DNA from: Bacillota bacterium
Lineage (GTDB): Bacteria; Bacillota; Clostridia; Peptostreptococcales; Anaerovoracaceae
Length of the DNA: 64,000 bases
Reading direction: 5' to 3'
NCBI GenBank assembly: GCA_017459895.1
Contig: JAFUCA010000009.1
Location: 1 to 64,000 of the forward strand
Shown here: positions 15,842 to 24,885 of the stretch, piece by piece
How positions within the stretch are numbered: position 1 is the stretch's first letter
Layout: every line of letters begins with the position of its first letter
The notes under the pieces: generated by a model
Databases searched by the model: none
Told to the model about the DNA's origin: nothing
What the model saw: the letters and a program-made list of their open reading frames with translations, nothing else
Translations under genes and position numbers: made by a program

Positions 15842-15930
15842 TGGTGCCGGAGACCGGGATCGAACCGGTACGCTCGGTAAGGAGCGCAGGATTTTAAGTC
15901 CTGTGCGTCTGCCAGTTCCGCCACTCCGGC
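15842..15930 (-). tRNA. tRNA-Leu (TAA)
   Basis: An 89-nt gene with a long variable arm, as for leucine tRNAs, encoded CCA and anticodon loop CTTAAAA. Acceptor arms GCCGGAG and CTCCGGC pair fully. It lies between tRNA-Asn and tRNA-fMet. Confidence 0.93.
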
Positions 15931-15971
15931 GAAAAAACCTGAATCTGAAGCCGAGACTTCAGATTCAGAAT

Positions 15972-16046
15972 TGGCTCCGAGGGTGGGGCTCGAACCCACA
16001 GCCTACCGGTTAACAGCCGGTTGCTCCACCATTGAGCTACCTCGGA
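15972..16046 (-). tRNA. tRNA-Asn (GTT)
   Basis: A 75-nt gene with encoded CCA and anticodon loop CTGTTAA. Acceptor arms TCCGAGG and CCTCGGA pair fully. First gene of the tRNA transcript. Confidence 0.93.
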
Positions 16047-16076
16047 ATATTACTTTGTCCCGTTGCGACAGTGATT

Positions 16077-16105
16077 ATTATAGCGCATCCGCCCGGTGGC
16101 GTCAA
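16077..16105 (-). promoter_or_regulatory. Promoter of the tRNA operon
   Basis: TTGACG, 17 bases, TATAAT on the minus strand, about 30 bases before tRNA-Asn: a near-consensus sigma-A promoter. Confidence 0.85.
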
Positions 16106-16196
16106 GAAGAAATCCCAACAAATTAGGCTTTTTCATATTCATTTTTATGTTATGATATATTCAAGTCAGCACTCTTGATACAGGCGGGGATACAAC

Positions 16197-16625
16197 TTGA
16201 AAAAAACGCACAGAAGAATCACAGCTTTTATACTTTCCGTCCTGCTTCTGCTCTCCGTCACCGCCTGCGCAGGCACACAGAAGAGCGACAATGAGATCGA
16301 CCTGACAACGATGTCCGCGACCATGGTCTACTCAGAGGTTTTTGACATGATCTATAAGCCGGAGGAATACATGGGGAAGACCATCAAAATGCGCGGTATC
16401 CTCAACGCGGTCTATAACGAAGAAGACAACACCATCATCTTCGCCTGCATCATTCAGGATGCCACCGCCTGCTGTGAACAGGGCGTAGAGTTCCATCTTA
16501 AGGAAGATCCGGAGGAGTTTCCCGAAGGCGGAACCGAAGTCACCGTCGTCGGGACCTACGACACCTATGAACGGGACGGAGAAGAGTACTGCTACCTCAA
16601 GGACGCTGTATTTCTCGACGAGTGA
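16197..16625 (+). CDS. Putative lipoprotein with OB-fold-like domain
   Basis: A 142-residue exported lipoprotein. The basic start and hydrophobic stretch end in the lipobox LSVTAC, so Cys near residue 23 would be lipidated. The mature part (GKTIKMRGILNAVYNEEDN, TEVTVVGTYDTYERDGEEYC) looks like a small OB-fold domain, as in tRNA_anti-like lipoproteins of Firmicutes. It starts at a TTG with a purine-rich GGCGGGGA upstream. It stands alone, and its 3' side carries a 39-bp inverted-repeat array. Ligand and role are unknown. Confidence 0.7.
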   Translation: MKKTHRRITAFILSVLLLLSVTACAGTQKSDNEIDLTTMSATMVYSEVFDMIYKPEEYMGKTIKMRGILNAVYNEEDNTIIFACIIQDATACCEQGVEFHLKEDPEEFPEGGTEVTVVGTYDTYERDGEEYCYLKDAVFLDE

Positions 16626-16645
16626 TCCAGCATCATTTACCGGCT

Positions 16646-16851
16646 TTCCTTAAATCCGCGCTGCGCGCCCTTCTTTTTAAGGAATTCTTCTTCCAGACAA
16701 GATTTCACTTCTAACCAATTCCTTAAAACAGCCCGAATCAACGGCCATTTTAAGGAAATCGGAGAGAGCTCCTCTTTCCGAAATGCTCTCTCCGAAGGAA
16801 AATCATCTTATATTCCTTATTTCACAGGCCAAATCGGGCTAAATTAAGGAA
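16646..16851. repeat. Array A: three 39-bp inverted-repeat units with TTCCTTAA/TTAAGGAA arms
   Basis: Units at 16646-16684, 16719-16757 and 16813-16851 each consist of an 8-base arm TTCCTTAA (last base T in the third), 23 bases, and TTAAGGAA. The inner 23 bases differ between units. Gaps are 34 and 55 bases. The array fills the gap between two convergent genes, so it is not an ordinary promoter. A separate 10-bp hairpin (CGGAGAGAGC with its complement at 16785-16794) lies between units two and three. The geometry equals that of array B at 58282-58549. Confidence 0.8.
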
Positions 16852-16884
16852 TCCCGGTAGTTATAGCTGCCAAGCCGGGCCACC

Positions 16885-17481
16885 TCACACCTTCTGGATC
16901 GCCTCCACGGCCTTGATGAACAGCGTCCCGTGGTCCAGCAGGGCATCCGTCACCTCATCCTGATAGGCGTCCTCCATCTCCCGGAAGGCATCGCCGTAGA
17001 CCTTGCCCATGATCTCCGCCTTTTGGCTGCGCTCAAAGCCGGCGCCCATCTTCTTCTCTTCCTCGTCGTAGTAGCCGTTGCTGTTCTCATCATCGGCCAT
17101 GATCAGCACCGGGAAGGAATAGAGCAGAACCGATCCGTTGTCACCGGTTCCTCGCTCGTGAAGGATCCGTTCCTCTTCTCTGGTCAGCTGTACGCCGCGG
17201 GCCGGCAGTTCCTCCACCGATTCCATCAGCTTCGCGGTCCCCATGCCGATGTGATCCACGACCAGATCCGCATAGGTGCGCGCCAGGAAGCTGTATTCCT
17301 CACCGAACTCCGGAATCCCTTCCACCATCAGTTCCTGCATGTTGACTTCGATCTCGATTTCCTGCTCCGGCGTCACAAACACGTTAAACCGGAAGATTTC
17401 TTCGACATCACCGTCAAATTCTTCTGCGTCATCGTCTTCCAGTCCGTCGACCATGACGCCCAGATCATCAAATACGCTCAT
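16885..17481 (-). CDS. Hypothetical acidic protein
   Basis: A 198-residue soluble, strongly acidic protein with no signal peptide. It opens with VFDDLGVMVDGLEDDDAEEF and has a stretch NSNGYYDEEEKKMGAGFERS near residues 134-153 that resembles an EF-hand-like acidic loop, although I would not call one. It lies downstream of yhbY on the same strand. I do not recognise the family. Confidence 0.6.
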   Translation of the reverse strand: MSVFDDLGVMVDGLEDDDAEEFDGDVEEIFRFNVFVTPEQEIEIEVNMQELMVEGIPEFGEEYSFLARTYADLVVDHIGMGTAKLMESVEELPARGVQLTREEERILHERGTGDNGSVLLYSFPVLIMADDENSNGYYDEEEKKMGAGFERSQKAEIMGKVYGDAFREMEDAYQDEVTDALLDHGTLFIKAVEAIQKV

Positions 17482-17535
17482 GCGTTTGTCTCCTCTCTTC
17501 TCTGTCCGCCGCCTGCAGCAGCTTCCATGTCATCG

Positions 17536-17835
17536 TTATCTCGGCAGCACGATGGTCCGTTTCTCCGGATCCTCCGCCTGCCGGTACAGGACGAACCGCC
17601 GGCCAATGGCCTGCACAAACTCCGCGTCCAGGATTCGCGCCGCATCGTTGGCGGCTTCCTTCGGATCCAGCAGACTCCCCTCCTGCAGCTTGACCTTGAT
17701 CAGCTCCCGGCTGGCAAGCAGGCGGTCCATCTCCCGGAGCACATTTTCCGTCATGTCCGACTTGCCGATGTAGACCACCGGATCCAGCTGCTGGGCCAGT
17801 CTTCTCAGATAACTTCTCTGTTTTCCCGTAATCAT
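17536..17835 (-). CDS. yhbY: YhbY family RNA-binding protein (CRM domain)
   Basis: A 99-residue single-domain CRM protein, the normal length. It shows LTGKQ-type start MITGKQRSYLRRLAQQLDP, then VVYIGKSDMTENVLREMDR and the C-terminal VQAIGRRFVLYR, which contains the GxxG-like RNA-binding turn. YhbY associates with pre-50S ribosomal particles. It is followed by an acidic hypothetical protein and preceded by a TPR protein, all in the same direction. Confidence 0.92.
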   Translation of the reverse strand: MITGKQRSYLRRLAQQLDPVVYIGKSDMTENVLREMDRLLASRELIKVKLQEGSLLDPKEAANDAARILDAEFVQAIGRRFVLYRQAEDPEKRTIVLPR

Positions 17836-17857
17836 CTCTGCGATTTCCTCTGTTTCT

Positions 17858-19201
17858 CTATTTCTTGCCGAGCCGTTTCACCCGGGGCTTTTTCGCCGGG
17901 GCTTCTTGCGGCTCTCCGCTCTGCGCGTCCGCCGCCTCATCCGCCGGTGGCTGCGCCTCAGCATCCGGATCCGGAGCATCGCCAGCCTTTGCGGTATCGG
18001 TGCCTGTCAGCTCATCCGCTTCGGTCAGATCGATGTGCTCGATGGCCTCCGCAGGAAGCGGCTTTGCCTCCTCGGTCTCCAGCTGCTCGTTTTCTTTTTT
18101 TGTTTCCTCCAGCAGCGCCGCCTGCTGCTCCGCCTGGGATTCCTCGATCAGACGGATCTTCTCGGAGTACTTGCGGATGTTCTGCTTATCGCCCTGCGAT
18201 TCATAGATGTCCAGCAGCTCCCGCATGGTCTCCAGATGGCTGCCGTTGATCATCAGGACCTTCTTGAACTCCGCCACCGCATCCGGCGTCCGCCCGGTCT
18301 GCTGATAGCCCACACCCAGATAATAGTGGAGCGGCCACCAGTCTTTGAACTGGGTCTGCAGATAGGGTTCCAGAATCCCGACGCCCTTGTCGTAGCGCCC
18401 GGACGTCACCTCCAGACAGCCGGATTCGATCCGCACCGGATCCTGCAGCTGTTCGATGCGCTTCTGGATCTCCTTTCGGTCCTTCTTGTTGTGGGTGAAC
18501 TTGAGAAACTCCTCCCACGCCAGAACTGCCTTTTTGTACAGGCCGATGTTCAGATAGGAGTAGCCCAGGTAGTAGTAGCCCATAGCAAACCGGGGGTGCG
18601 TCTCCGTCAGAAGCTCGAACCAGTCCAGCGCCTCCGCCTTGAACCGGCCGATGTACTCTTCGTTGCGGCTGTTCTCATACATGACCCTGCAGGCCCGCGC
18701 GTAACTGTACATCGAGTGCAGGTAGTCGTATTGGATGCAAAGGCTGGCGCGGAAGTGAATGCAGGCGTTGTCCATCTCGCCCCGCTCGGCCGCGTCCCTG
18801 CCCTCTTTCATCAGGGATTCGAACAGCTTGTGTCCGAACAGCCGGTCCATGATCTTCACGTAATCCCCGGTGTATTTGAAGTGGGGATCGCAGCCCATGA
18901 CCCAGGCCATGTTCTCAGCGATGACCATCATCGAGACGCCGTCCCCGCCGGCAAAGCTCTTGACTTCCTTCCGCCGAAGCGGCACCGGAACGCCCTTCAG
19001 CACATCAGATGCCTTTGACCGGGCAATGAACTCATCCGAAAACTCCACGAACACGAACTTGTTCAGGTATTTCTTGAAGTACCGCCCGATGCGGTCCTCC
19101 CGCAGCTGAATATCCGATTCCTCCCGGGGACGGATGACCGTTCTGGTCACGCCCATGGACTGCATCAGGGTTTTCTTGTCTTCTTTTTTCTTTCCTAACA
19201 T
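17858..19201 (-). CDS. Tetratricopeptide-repeat protein
   Basis: A 447-residue soluble protein. The middle (about residues 150-345) contains TPR-like helix pairs, for example MGYYYLGYSYLNIGLYKKAV and HYYLGVGYQQTGRTPDAV, suggesting a protein-interaction scaffold. The C-terminal 90 residues are low-complexity, rich in Glu, Ala and Pro, and end in a basic KKPRVKRLGKK. There is no signal peptide. The gene carries two copies of the 11-mer GCAAAGGCTGG discussed below (17982 and 18737). Specific function unknown. Confidence 0.75.
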   Translation of the reverse strand: MLGKKKEDKKTLMQSMGVTRTVIRPREESDIQLREDRIGRYFKKYLNKFVFVEFSDEFIARSKASDVLKGVPVPLRRKEVKSFAGGDGVSMMVIAENMAWVMGCDPHFKYTGDYVKIMDRLFGHKLFESLMKEGRDAAERGEMDNACIHFRASLCIQYDYLHSMYSYARACRVMYENSRNEEYIGRFKAEALDWFELLTETHPRFAMGYYYLGYSYLNIGLYKKAVLAWEEFLKFTHNKKDRKEIQKRIEQLQDPVRIESGCLEVTSGRYDKGVGILEPYLQTQFKDWWPLHYYLGVGYQQTGRTPDAVAEFKKVLMINGSHLETMRELLDIYESQGDKQNIRKYSEKIRLIEESQAEQQAALLEETKKENEQLETEEAKPLPAEAIEHIDLTEADELTGTDTAKAGDAPDPDAEAQPPADEAADAQSGEPQEAPAKKPRVKRLGKK

Positions 19202-19242
19202 AACGGTTTCCTCTCAGGGTTTTGTCCGCAGCCGGCGGCCTG

Positions 19243-20115
19243 TCACAGCGCCCGGAAGCGCTCATCCTTCAGCATTCCGCTGTCCTTCATCGCGCGCCGC
19301 AGCTGCCGCATCATCGCCTCCTTGTCCCGGGGCAGATTGCCCCGCAGGGACAGATAGTTGGATGCGTGGTTGCTTCGGAAGACACAGGGCTTCGTAACCT
19401 CCGTGTTCTCCAGCAGAAGAGCCGTCTCCTCCATCACTTCCTCCGGGCTCAAAAGCTGGAGCCGGCCGGAGCGGATCTCCTCCGCGATGGGTACGTCGGG
19501 GTCCACCATCAGGGTCAGCAGTCCTACATAGGATGGCTGCATTTCGCTGATCATGGTCCCGGTCTGAACCGCGTGGTCCTCCCATCCGGCCTTGCCGGCG
19601 AGTCCCGAAATAAAGGTTACCGACGCCTGGATGCCGCAGTTCTCTGCCTTGCGGACGCCGTCGATCAGCTGCCGGCGGGTCTCGCCCTTATGGATCTGCG
19701 AGAGCACCGCGTCGCTTCCGGACTCTGCGCCGATGTAGACCATGGTGATGCCGGCATCCCGCAGCTGCCGCAGCTCTTCCTCGGATTTACGCAGCACATC
19801 GGTTGCCCGGGCGTAAGCGGTCACCCGCTCGCATTCGGGGAAATTCTCCGAGATGAACTCCAAAATCGGCATCAGCTTCCCGTTGGTCAGCGCCAGCGCG
19901 TCTCCGTCGCACAGGAAGATCCGGTTCACCTGACGGTAATGGGCGCGGGCCCAGGCCAGATCCTCCAGAACCTCCTTCGGATCCCGGATGCGGAATTTTT
20001 TATCTTTATACATGCTGCAGAACGTGCATTTGTTGTGTGTGCAGCCGATGGTGACCTGCACCAGGAGGCTGTAGGCCTCGCTGGGCGGCCGGAATATGTT
20101 GCCTTCGTATCGCAA
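19243..20115 (-). CDS. Radical SAM protein
   Basis: A 290-residue radical SAM enzyme. The 4Fe-4S motif is GCTHNKCTFC (CxxxxCxxC as written, with the family pattern CxxxCxxC shifted by one residue) near residues 25-34. VYIGAESGSD is the SAM-contacting segment seen in HemN/Elp3-like members. No B12-binding or SPASM domain is present. The gene is followed at the 3' side by the TPR gene and preceded by argS. Substrate unknown. The residue spacing of the cluster motif should be checked by alignment. Confidence 0.8.
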   Translation of the reverse strand: MRYEGNIFRPPSEAYSLLVQVTIGCTHNKCTFCSMYKDKKFRIRDPKEVLEDLAWARAHYRQVNRIFLCDGDALALTNGKLMPILEFISENFPECERVTAYARATDVLRKSEEELRQLRDAGITMVYIGAESGSDAVLSQIHKGETRRQLIDGVRKAENCGIQASVTFISGLAGKAGWEDHAVQTGTMISEMQPSYVGLLTLMVDPDVPIAEEIRSGRLQLLSPEEVMEETALLLENTEVTKPCVFRSNHASNYLSLRGNLPRDKEAMMRQLRRAMKDSGMLKDERFRAL

Positions 20116-20180
20116 TGGAATCTCCTCTAATAGGTAGTATGCTCGCGCACTCTTTGTCCGGCTTCGCCGGACGGCGCTCG

Positions 20181-21893
20181 CTACATCTTCTCCGGTGCTT
20201 TCATCCCCAGCAGAGCGAGGCCGTTGCGGATCGCGGATCTGGCAGCCATGACCAGAGCGACCTTGGCGACCTTCTCGTCCTCATTCTCCACCAGGATGTG
20301 CTCATCGTGGTAGAAACGGTTGTATGCCTGGGCGATGTCGACGATGTGCCGCGTCACGATGGAGGGCTCGTACTTCTCGCCGGCCTCAGCGATGACCTCC
20401 GGCAGCTCATAGAGCAGGGTAACCAGCTCATGGGCGCTGTCACCGGTGATATAGGACGGGTCGAAACCAGCCTTTGCCTTGGCGACCACATCCTCACCCG
20501 CGTTGCGCAGGATGCTGCAGGCCCTCGCGTGGGTATACTGGACGTAGGGACCGGTCTCGCCTTCGAAGTTGAGCACGTGCTCCCAGGAGAAGACGTAGTC
20601 CTTGATCCGGTAATTGGAAAGCTCATTGAAGATGACTGCGCCGATGCCGACGGCCGCCGCGGTCTCCTCGATGTTCTCCGTATTGACGTTCTTTTCTTTG
20701 ATGATCTCTCTGGTCTGATCCACCGCGCGGTTCAGCACGTCCTCCAGGAAGATCACACGGCCCTCTCTGGTGGACATGGTGCCTTCCTCCATGCTGACCA
20801 GACCGAAGGGGACGTGGACACAGTCCCGGGCCCACTCGTATCCCATCATCTCCAGGATCTGGATCCACTGCTGGAAGTGCAGGTTCTGCTGGGACGCGAC
20901 CACGTAGATGTTCTTGTAGAAATCATAGGTCTCCTTGCGGTAGACCGCCGCTGCGATGTCTCTGGTGATGTACAGTGTGGAGCCGTCGGACTTGGTGATC
21001 AGAGCCACCGGCAGATTGTAGTCATCCAGACGGACGATCTGCGCGCCCTCGTCCTCCTCCAGCAGGCCCTTGTCTCCCAGCTCCTTGACGAACCGGGGCA
21101 TCTTATCGGAGTAGAAGCTCTCGCCGTTGTAGGAATCAAAGTGGATGTCCAGCATATCGTAGACCCGGTTGAACTCCTTCAGAGACTCATCCCGGAACCA
21201 CTGCCACAGCTCGACCTCTTCCTTCTCTCCGTGCTCCAGCTTCGTAAACGTCGCTCTCGCTTCGTCCTCCAGAGAGGGATCCTTCTCCGCTTCGATGTGG
21301 AACTTCTTGTAGTACTCCAGCAGCGTCTTGATGGGCTCGTTGATGACGTCCTCCCGGTTGCCCCACCGGCGGTAGGCGACGATCATCTTGCCGAACTGGG
21401 TGCCGTAGTCCCCCAGATGGTTGATCCGGAAGACATCGTATCCCAGGAAATCATAGATATTGGCAATGGAGCTTCCGATGACAGTGCTCCGGATATGTCC
21501 GATGTGGAACGGCTTGGCGATGTTCGGAGAAGAGTATTCTACGATGACCTTGCGGTTCTCTCCCAGATCGTTTCTGCCGTAATTCTCATCCTTGTCGATG
21601 ACTTCGGAGATGACCTCCCCGGCAAAGGCTTCCCGGTTCAGGAACATGTTCACATAGGCGTTCACCTGCTCCACCTTCGCGAACAGCGGCTCGCCCGCGA
21701 CCGCCTCCGCAATGCCCTTGGCGATCATCGGCGGCGCCTTGCGCAGGACTCTCGCCAGCTTGAAACAGGGAAGCGCGTAGTCTCCCATAGAAGCATCGGC
21801 CGGTGTTTCGATCATGTCCCGGATCTCTGCCGTCTCCAGACCCTCGATGTGCGGTGCCAGAAGTTCCGCGATTTTTTCGGTGTAATTGATCAT
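20181..21893 (-). CDS. argS: Arginyl-tRNA synthetase
   Basis: Class I aminoacyl-tRNA synthetase that charges tRNA-Arg. The 570-residue length is normal. The HIGH motif is FHIGHIRSTVIG near residue 130. The KMSK region is the degenerate GTMSTREG form common in ArgRS. The C-terminal DALR anticodon-binding domain ends in LLGMKAPEKM, matching the usual APERM tail. It lies 37 bases downstream of mutS2 on the same strand. Confidence 0.96.
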   Translation of the reverse strand: MINYTEKIAELLAPHIEGLETAEIRDMIETPADASMGDYALPCFKLARVLRKAPPMIAKGIAEAVAGEPLFAKVEQVNAYVNMFLNREAFAGEVISEVIDKDENYGRNDLGENRKVIVEYSSPNIAKPFHIGHIRSTVIGSSIANIYDFLGYDVFRINHLGDYGTQFGKMIVAYRRWGNREDVINEPIKTLLEYYKKFHIEAEKDPSLEDEARATFTKLEHGEKEEVELWQWFRDESLKEFNRVYDMLDIHFDSYNGESFYSDKMPRFVKELGDKGLLEEDEGAQIVRLDDYNLPVALITKSDGSTLYITRDIAAAVYRKETYDFYKNIYVVASQQNLHFQQWIQILEMMGYEWARDCVHVPFGLVSMEEGTMSTREGRVIFLEDVLNRAVDQTREIIKEKNVNTENIEETAAAVGIGAVIFNELSNYRIKDYVFSWEHVLNFEGETGPYVQYTHARACSILRNAGEDVVAKAKAGFDPSYITGDSAHELVTLLYELPEVIAEAGEKYEPSIVTRHIVDIAQAYNRFYHDEHILVENEDEKVAKVALVMAARSAIRNGLALLGMKAPEKM

Positions 21894-21929
21894 GCTCTTT
21901 CTCCTTCGTCTGTATTCCTCAATAGCGTT

Positions 21930-24305
21930 TTATACCTTTAATTTCACAACCGTGACGCCGTCGCCGCCTTCGCCCATGGCGCCCCGGCGGTACTCCTTGA
22001 CATTCCGGTTCTGACGCAGCCGCGCCCGGATCCCCTTGCTGAGGATTCCTTCCCCTCTGCCGTGGATGATCGTCACCTCGGACAATCCTCCCAAAAAGGC
22101 GTCATCAATATATTTTTCCACATCCATGACTGCATCGTCAAGGTTTTTTCCTCGGACATCGATAGAAGTTGATACCATCTGGGCTTTCTGTCGGTACATC
22201 TGCCCGTGCCGGCCGGCGCGGACCTTGGGTTTCGGCCGTTTCTGATCGATAAGCATGATGTCGTCGATGTGGGCTCCCACCTTCATGATGCCGACCTGCA
22301 CCTGCAGCTCCCCCCGGTCATCCGGAAGGGACAGCAGTTCCCCGTTCTGCCCGATGGTGAGCACCTTCACCCGGTCGCCGATGCGAAGCTTCGACGGATC
22401 CACCGGCTTCGTATTTTCCTCCCGCTGGATGGTTGCCCGGTTTTTCTTTTCCAGTTCCTTCAGACGCCGCCGGCTGGCATCGTAGCGCTTGTTCCGCTCT
22501 CCCAGGCTGTCCAGCTTCGCCAGCTCCTTCAGCTCGACCCGGATCTCGTCGGAGACCTCCTTCGCCTCCCGGACGATCTGCCGTGCCTCCTCCTTCGCGT
22601 CGGCCAGCGCCTTCTCCCGGCGCTCCTTCAGTTTCTTTTCTTCCAGTTCGATGGCCGCCTGCTTCGCCCGGATCTCCTCCGTCATGCGCAGCTGCTCCTG
22701 CTTCTGCGCTTCGATCTGCTTACGGTCTTCCTCCAGAGAGCTGATCACGTCTTCGAAGGCGATGTCGCCCCCTTCCAAAAGCTGGCGGGCACGGCCGGTG
22801 AGAGCGGGCGAAAGTCCCAGCTTGGAGGCGATCTCAAAGGCGTTGGACTTGCCCGGAAGCCCGATGGTCAGCCGGTAGGTCGGCCGCAGCGTCTCCACGT
22901 CGAATTCCATCGACGCGTTCTGCACGCCTTCCTCCTGAATGGCGAACTTCTTCAGCTCGGTATAGTGGGTGGTCGCCATGGTGCAGGCACCCTTGCGGCC
23001 CAGTTCCTCCAGGATCGCGATGGCCAGCGCCGCCCCTTCCGTGGGATCCGTCCCTGCTCCCAGCTCATCCAGCAGCACCAGACTTTGCTCGTCCGCCTCC
23101 TCCATGATGCCCACCAGATTCGCCATGTGGGAGGAGAAGGTCGACAGGCTCTGCTCGATGCTCTGCTCATCGCCGATATCCGCGAAGACCTTGCGAAAGA
23201 CCGGCACGCGGCTTCCCGGCGCCGCCGGGATATGCAGTCCCGTCTGCGCCATCAGGGAGAGCAGTCCCGCCGTCTTCAGCGTCACGGTCTTGCCGCCGGT
23301 GTTCGGCCCGGTCACCACCAGGGTTCGGTAGCCGTCCCCGATGGAGATGTTGACCGGCACCACCTTCTTCGCATCGATCAGCGGATGCGCCGCCTGCCGA
23401 AGCTGCAGCACGCCGTCCTCGGAAATGACCGGTTCCTCCCCGTTCATCTGCAGGGACAGCCGGCCCTTGGCCATAAACAGATCCAGCTGACACAGCAGCT
23501 TCTGATTGTTGTTCAGATCGTGGTGATGCTCCGCCACCGCTTCGGAGAAGGCCGTCAGGATCCGATGGATCTCCGCCTGCTCGTCCAATTGCAGCTGCCG
23601 CAGCTCATTGTTCATGTTGACGATGGCCTGGGGCTCGATGAACAGGGTCGCGCCGCTGCCGCTCTGGTCGTGTATGATCCCCGGCACGGCGGACTTGTGC
23701 TCCTGTTTCACCGGAATGACGTAGCGGCCGTTTCGCATGGTCACGATGGCATCCTGCAGCAGGCTCTGGTTCTGCGCCGAGTGCAGGATCTGATTCATCT
23801 TCGCCTTCAGGGATTCGTTCTGCCGCAGGATGGAGCGGCGGATCGTCCGCAGCTGCTGGCTGGCATTGTCCGCCATCTCATCCTCCGAAAGGATGCACCG
23901 GTCGATCTCCTCCGCCAGGGATTTATGCGCCACCAGCACCTCCGCGATCTGCTCAGTCAGCGGAAGCTCCGGCACATCCTGCCCCCGCAGGAAGGTGAGC
24001 ACGTTCTGCACCGTCTTCATGTTGTAGAGGACCCGCAGCAGCTGGGCCTGGGTCAGCACCCCGCCCTTGCGCGCGAAGGAGACGATGGTCCCGATGTCAT
24101 AGAATCCGCCGATTGGCAGCGGTCCTTTGGCCTGAATCAGGCGGACCGCTTCCGTCGTTTCCTGCTGCCGATCCCGAATATCGCGGGCATCAAAAACAGG
24201 AGCAAGTTCTGCGATGACCTGCCGTGTCATCTCAGAACCTGCCTGTGCTTTCAGCATCTCAATGATCTTTCCGTATTCAAGAACCTGATAAGTCTTGTCT
24301 CTCAT
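21930..24305 (-). CDS. mutS2: Endonuclease MutS2 / ribosome rescue factor
   Basis: A 791-residue MutS2 with the core MutS ATPase (Walker A GPNTGGKT near residue 330, Walker B LVLLDELGAGTDP), a long coiled coil (about 510-630) and a C-terminal Smr domain (SIDVRGKNLDDA and IIHGRGEGIL). MutS2 was described as an anti-recombination nuclease and, in Bacillus, as a factor that splits collided ribosomes. It lacks the mismatch-recognition domain of MutS. It is seven bases downstream of zapA. Confidence 0.95.
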   Translation of the reverse strand: MRDKTYQVLEYGKIIEMLKAQAGSEMTRQVIAELAPVFDARDIRDRQQETTEAVRLIQAKGPLPIGGFYDIGTIVSFARKGGVLTQAQLLRVLYNMKTVQNVLTFLRGQDVPELPLTEQIAEVLVAHKSLAEEIDRCILSEDEMADNASQQLRTIRRSILRQNESLKAKMNQILHSAQNQSLLQDAIVTMRNGRYVIPVKQEHKSAVPGIIHDQSGSGATLFIEPQAIVNMNNELRQLQLDEQAEIHRILTAFSEAVAEHHHDLNNNQKLLCQLDLFMAKGRLSLQMNGEEPVISEDGVLQLRQAAHPLIDAKKVVPVNISIGDGYRTLVVTGPNTGGKTVTLKTAGLLSLMAQTGLHIPAAPGSRVPVFRKVFADIGDEQSIEQSLSTFSSHMANLVGIMEEADEQSLVLLDELGAGTDPTEGAALAIAILEELGRKGACTMATTHYTELKKFAIQEEGVQNASMEFDVETLRPTYRLTIGLPGKSNAFEIASKLGLSPALTGRARQLLEGGDIAFEDVISSLEEDRKQIEAQKQEQLRMTEEIRAKQAAIELEEKKLKERREKALADAKEEARQIVREAKEVSDEIRVELKELAKLDSLGERNKRYDASRRRLKELEKKNRATIQREENTKPVDPSKLRIGDRVKVLTIGQNGELLSLPDDRGELQVQVGIMKVGAHIDDIMLIDQKRPKPKVRAGRHGQMYRQKAQMVSTSIDVRGKNLDDAVMDVEKYIDDAFLGGLSEVTIIHGRGEGILSKGIRARLRQNRNVKEYRRGAMGEGGDGVTVVKLKV

Positions 24306-24311
24306 GAACCT

Positions 24312-24875
24312 TTACTGATTGTTGTTCTTGTATTTTTCCAGTTCCTTCTTCAGCTGGAGATTCTCCATCTGCAGATCAAAGAAGCTGTTCTCCAGCTCTC
24401 TGCACTTGCTTTCGATCTCCGTGACGACTTCCTCCATGCCGCTCTGAGCCTGCTCTTTGGCGGACTCGACGGACTCCTTCAGGCGGAGGATCTCGCCGTC
24501 TCTCTGACGGATTCCTTCCATCAGTTCTTCCTTCTGCTGCTGCATCTGCAGCGTCTCTTCCTTGTAATCGGAATAGCTCTTCTTCGCCTCATCCCACAGC
24601 TGCACGTAGTGCTGGGCATCCTTCTCCAGCTGGATGTTCAGCCGCTTGATCTCCTCCATATCGTCCAGCGTCTTGAAGTACTCGCTGGCGATATTGATCG
24701 CCGAAAGAATCGCGATGTTGGCCGGAACCGCTCCCGCGGATTTCGCCGCCTCCGAGATCTCCTGCATCTTCATGTCAACGTGCGCAGCAACCTGGATGAT
24801 CTCTTCCTTTGACATGTCACCGGCGATGGTGTACTCCTGTCCGTAGATTTTGACTTTTACCTTGTTTGTTTCCAT
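24312..24875 (-). CDS. zapA: Cell division protein ZapA
   Basis: A 187-residue FtsZ-ring stabiliser. The N-terminal ZapA fold (NKVKVKIYGQEYTIAGDMSKE, given in part as KVKIYGQEYTIAGDMS) is followed by a long coiled coil to the end, which makes it longer than E. coli ZapA, as in many Clostridia. It lies between pheT and mutS2, a conserved arrangement in Firmicutes. Confidence 0.9.
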   Translation of the reverse strand: METNKVKVKIYGQEYTIAGDMSKEEIIQVAAHVDMKMQEISEAAKSAGAVPANIAILSAINIASEYFKTLDDMEEIKRLNIQLEKDAQHYVQLWDEAKKSYSDYKEETLQMQQQKEELMEGIRQRDGEILRLKESVESAKEQAQSGMEEVVTEIESKCRELENSFFDLQMENLQLKKELEKYKNNNQ

Positions 24876-24885
24876 GGAACCTCTC

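Noticed and set aside
15475..15999. Long minus-strand open frame across the tRNA genes
   Set aside because: It is the translation of tRNA-fMet, tRNA-Leu and flanks, not a protein gene.
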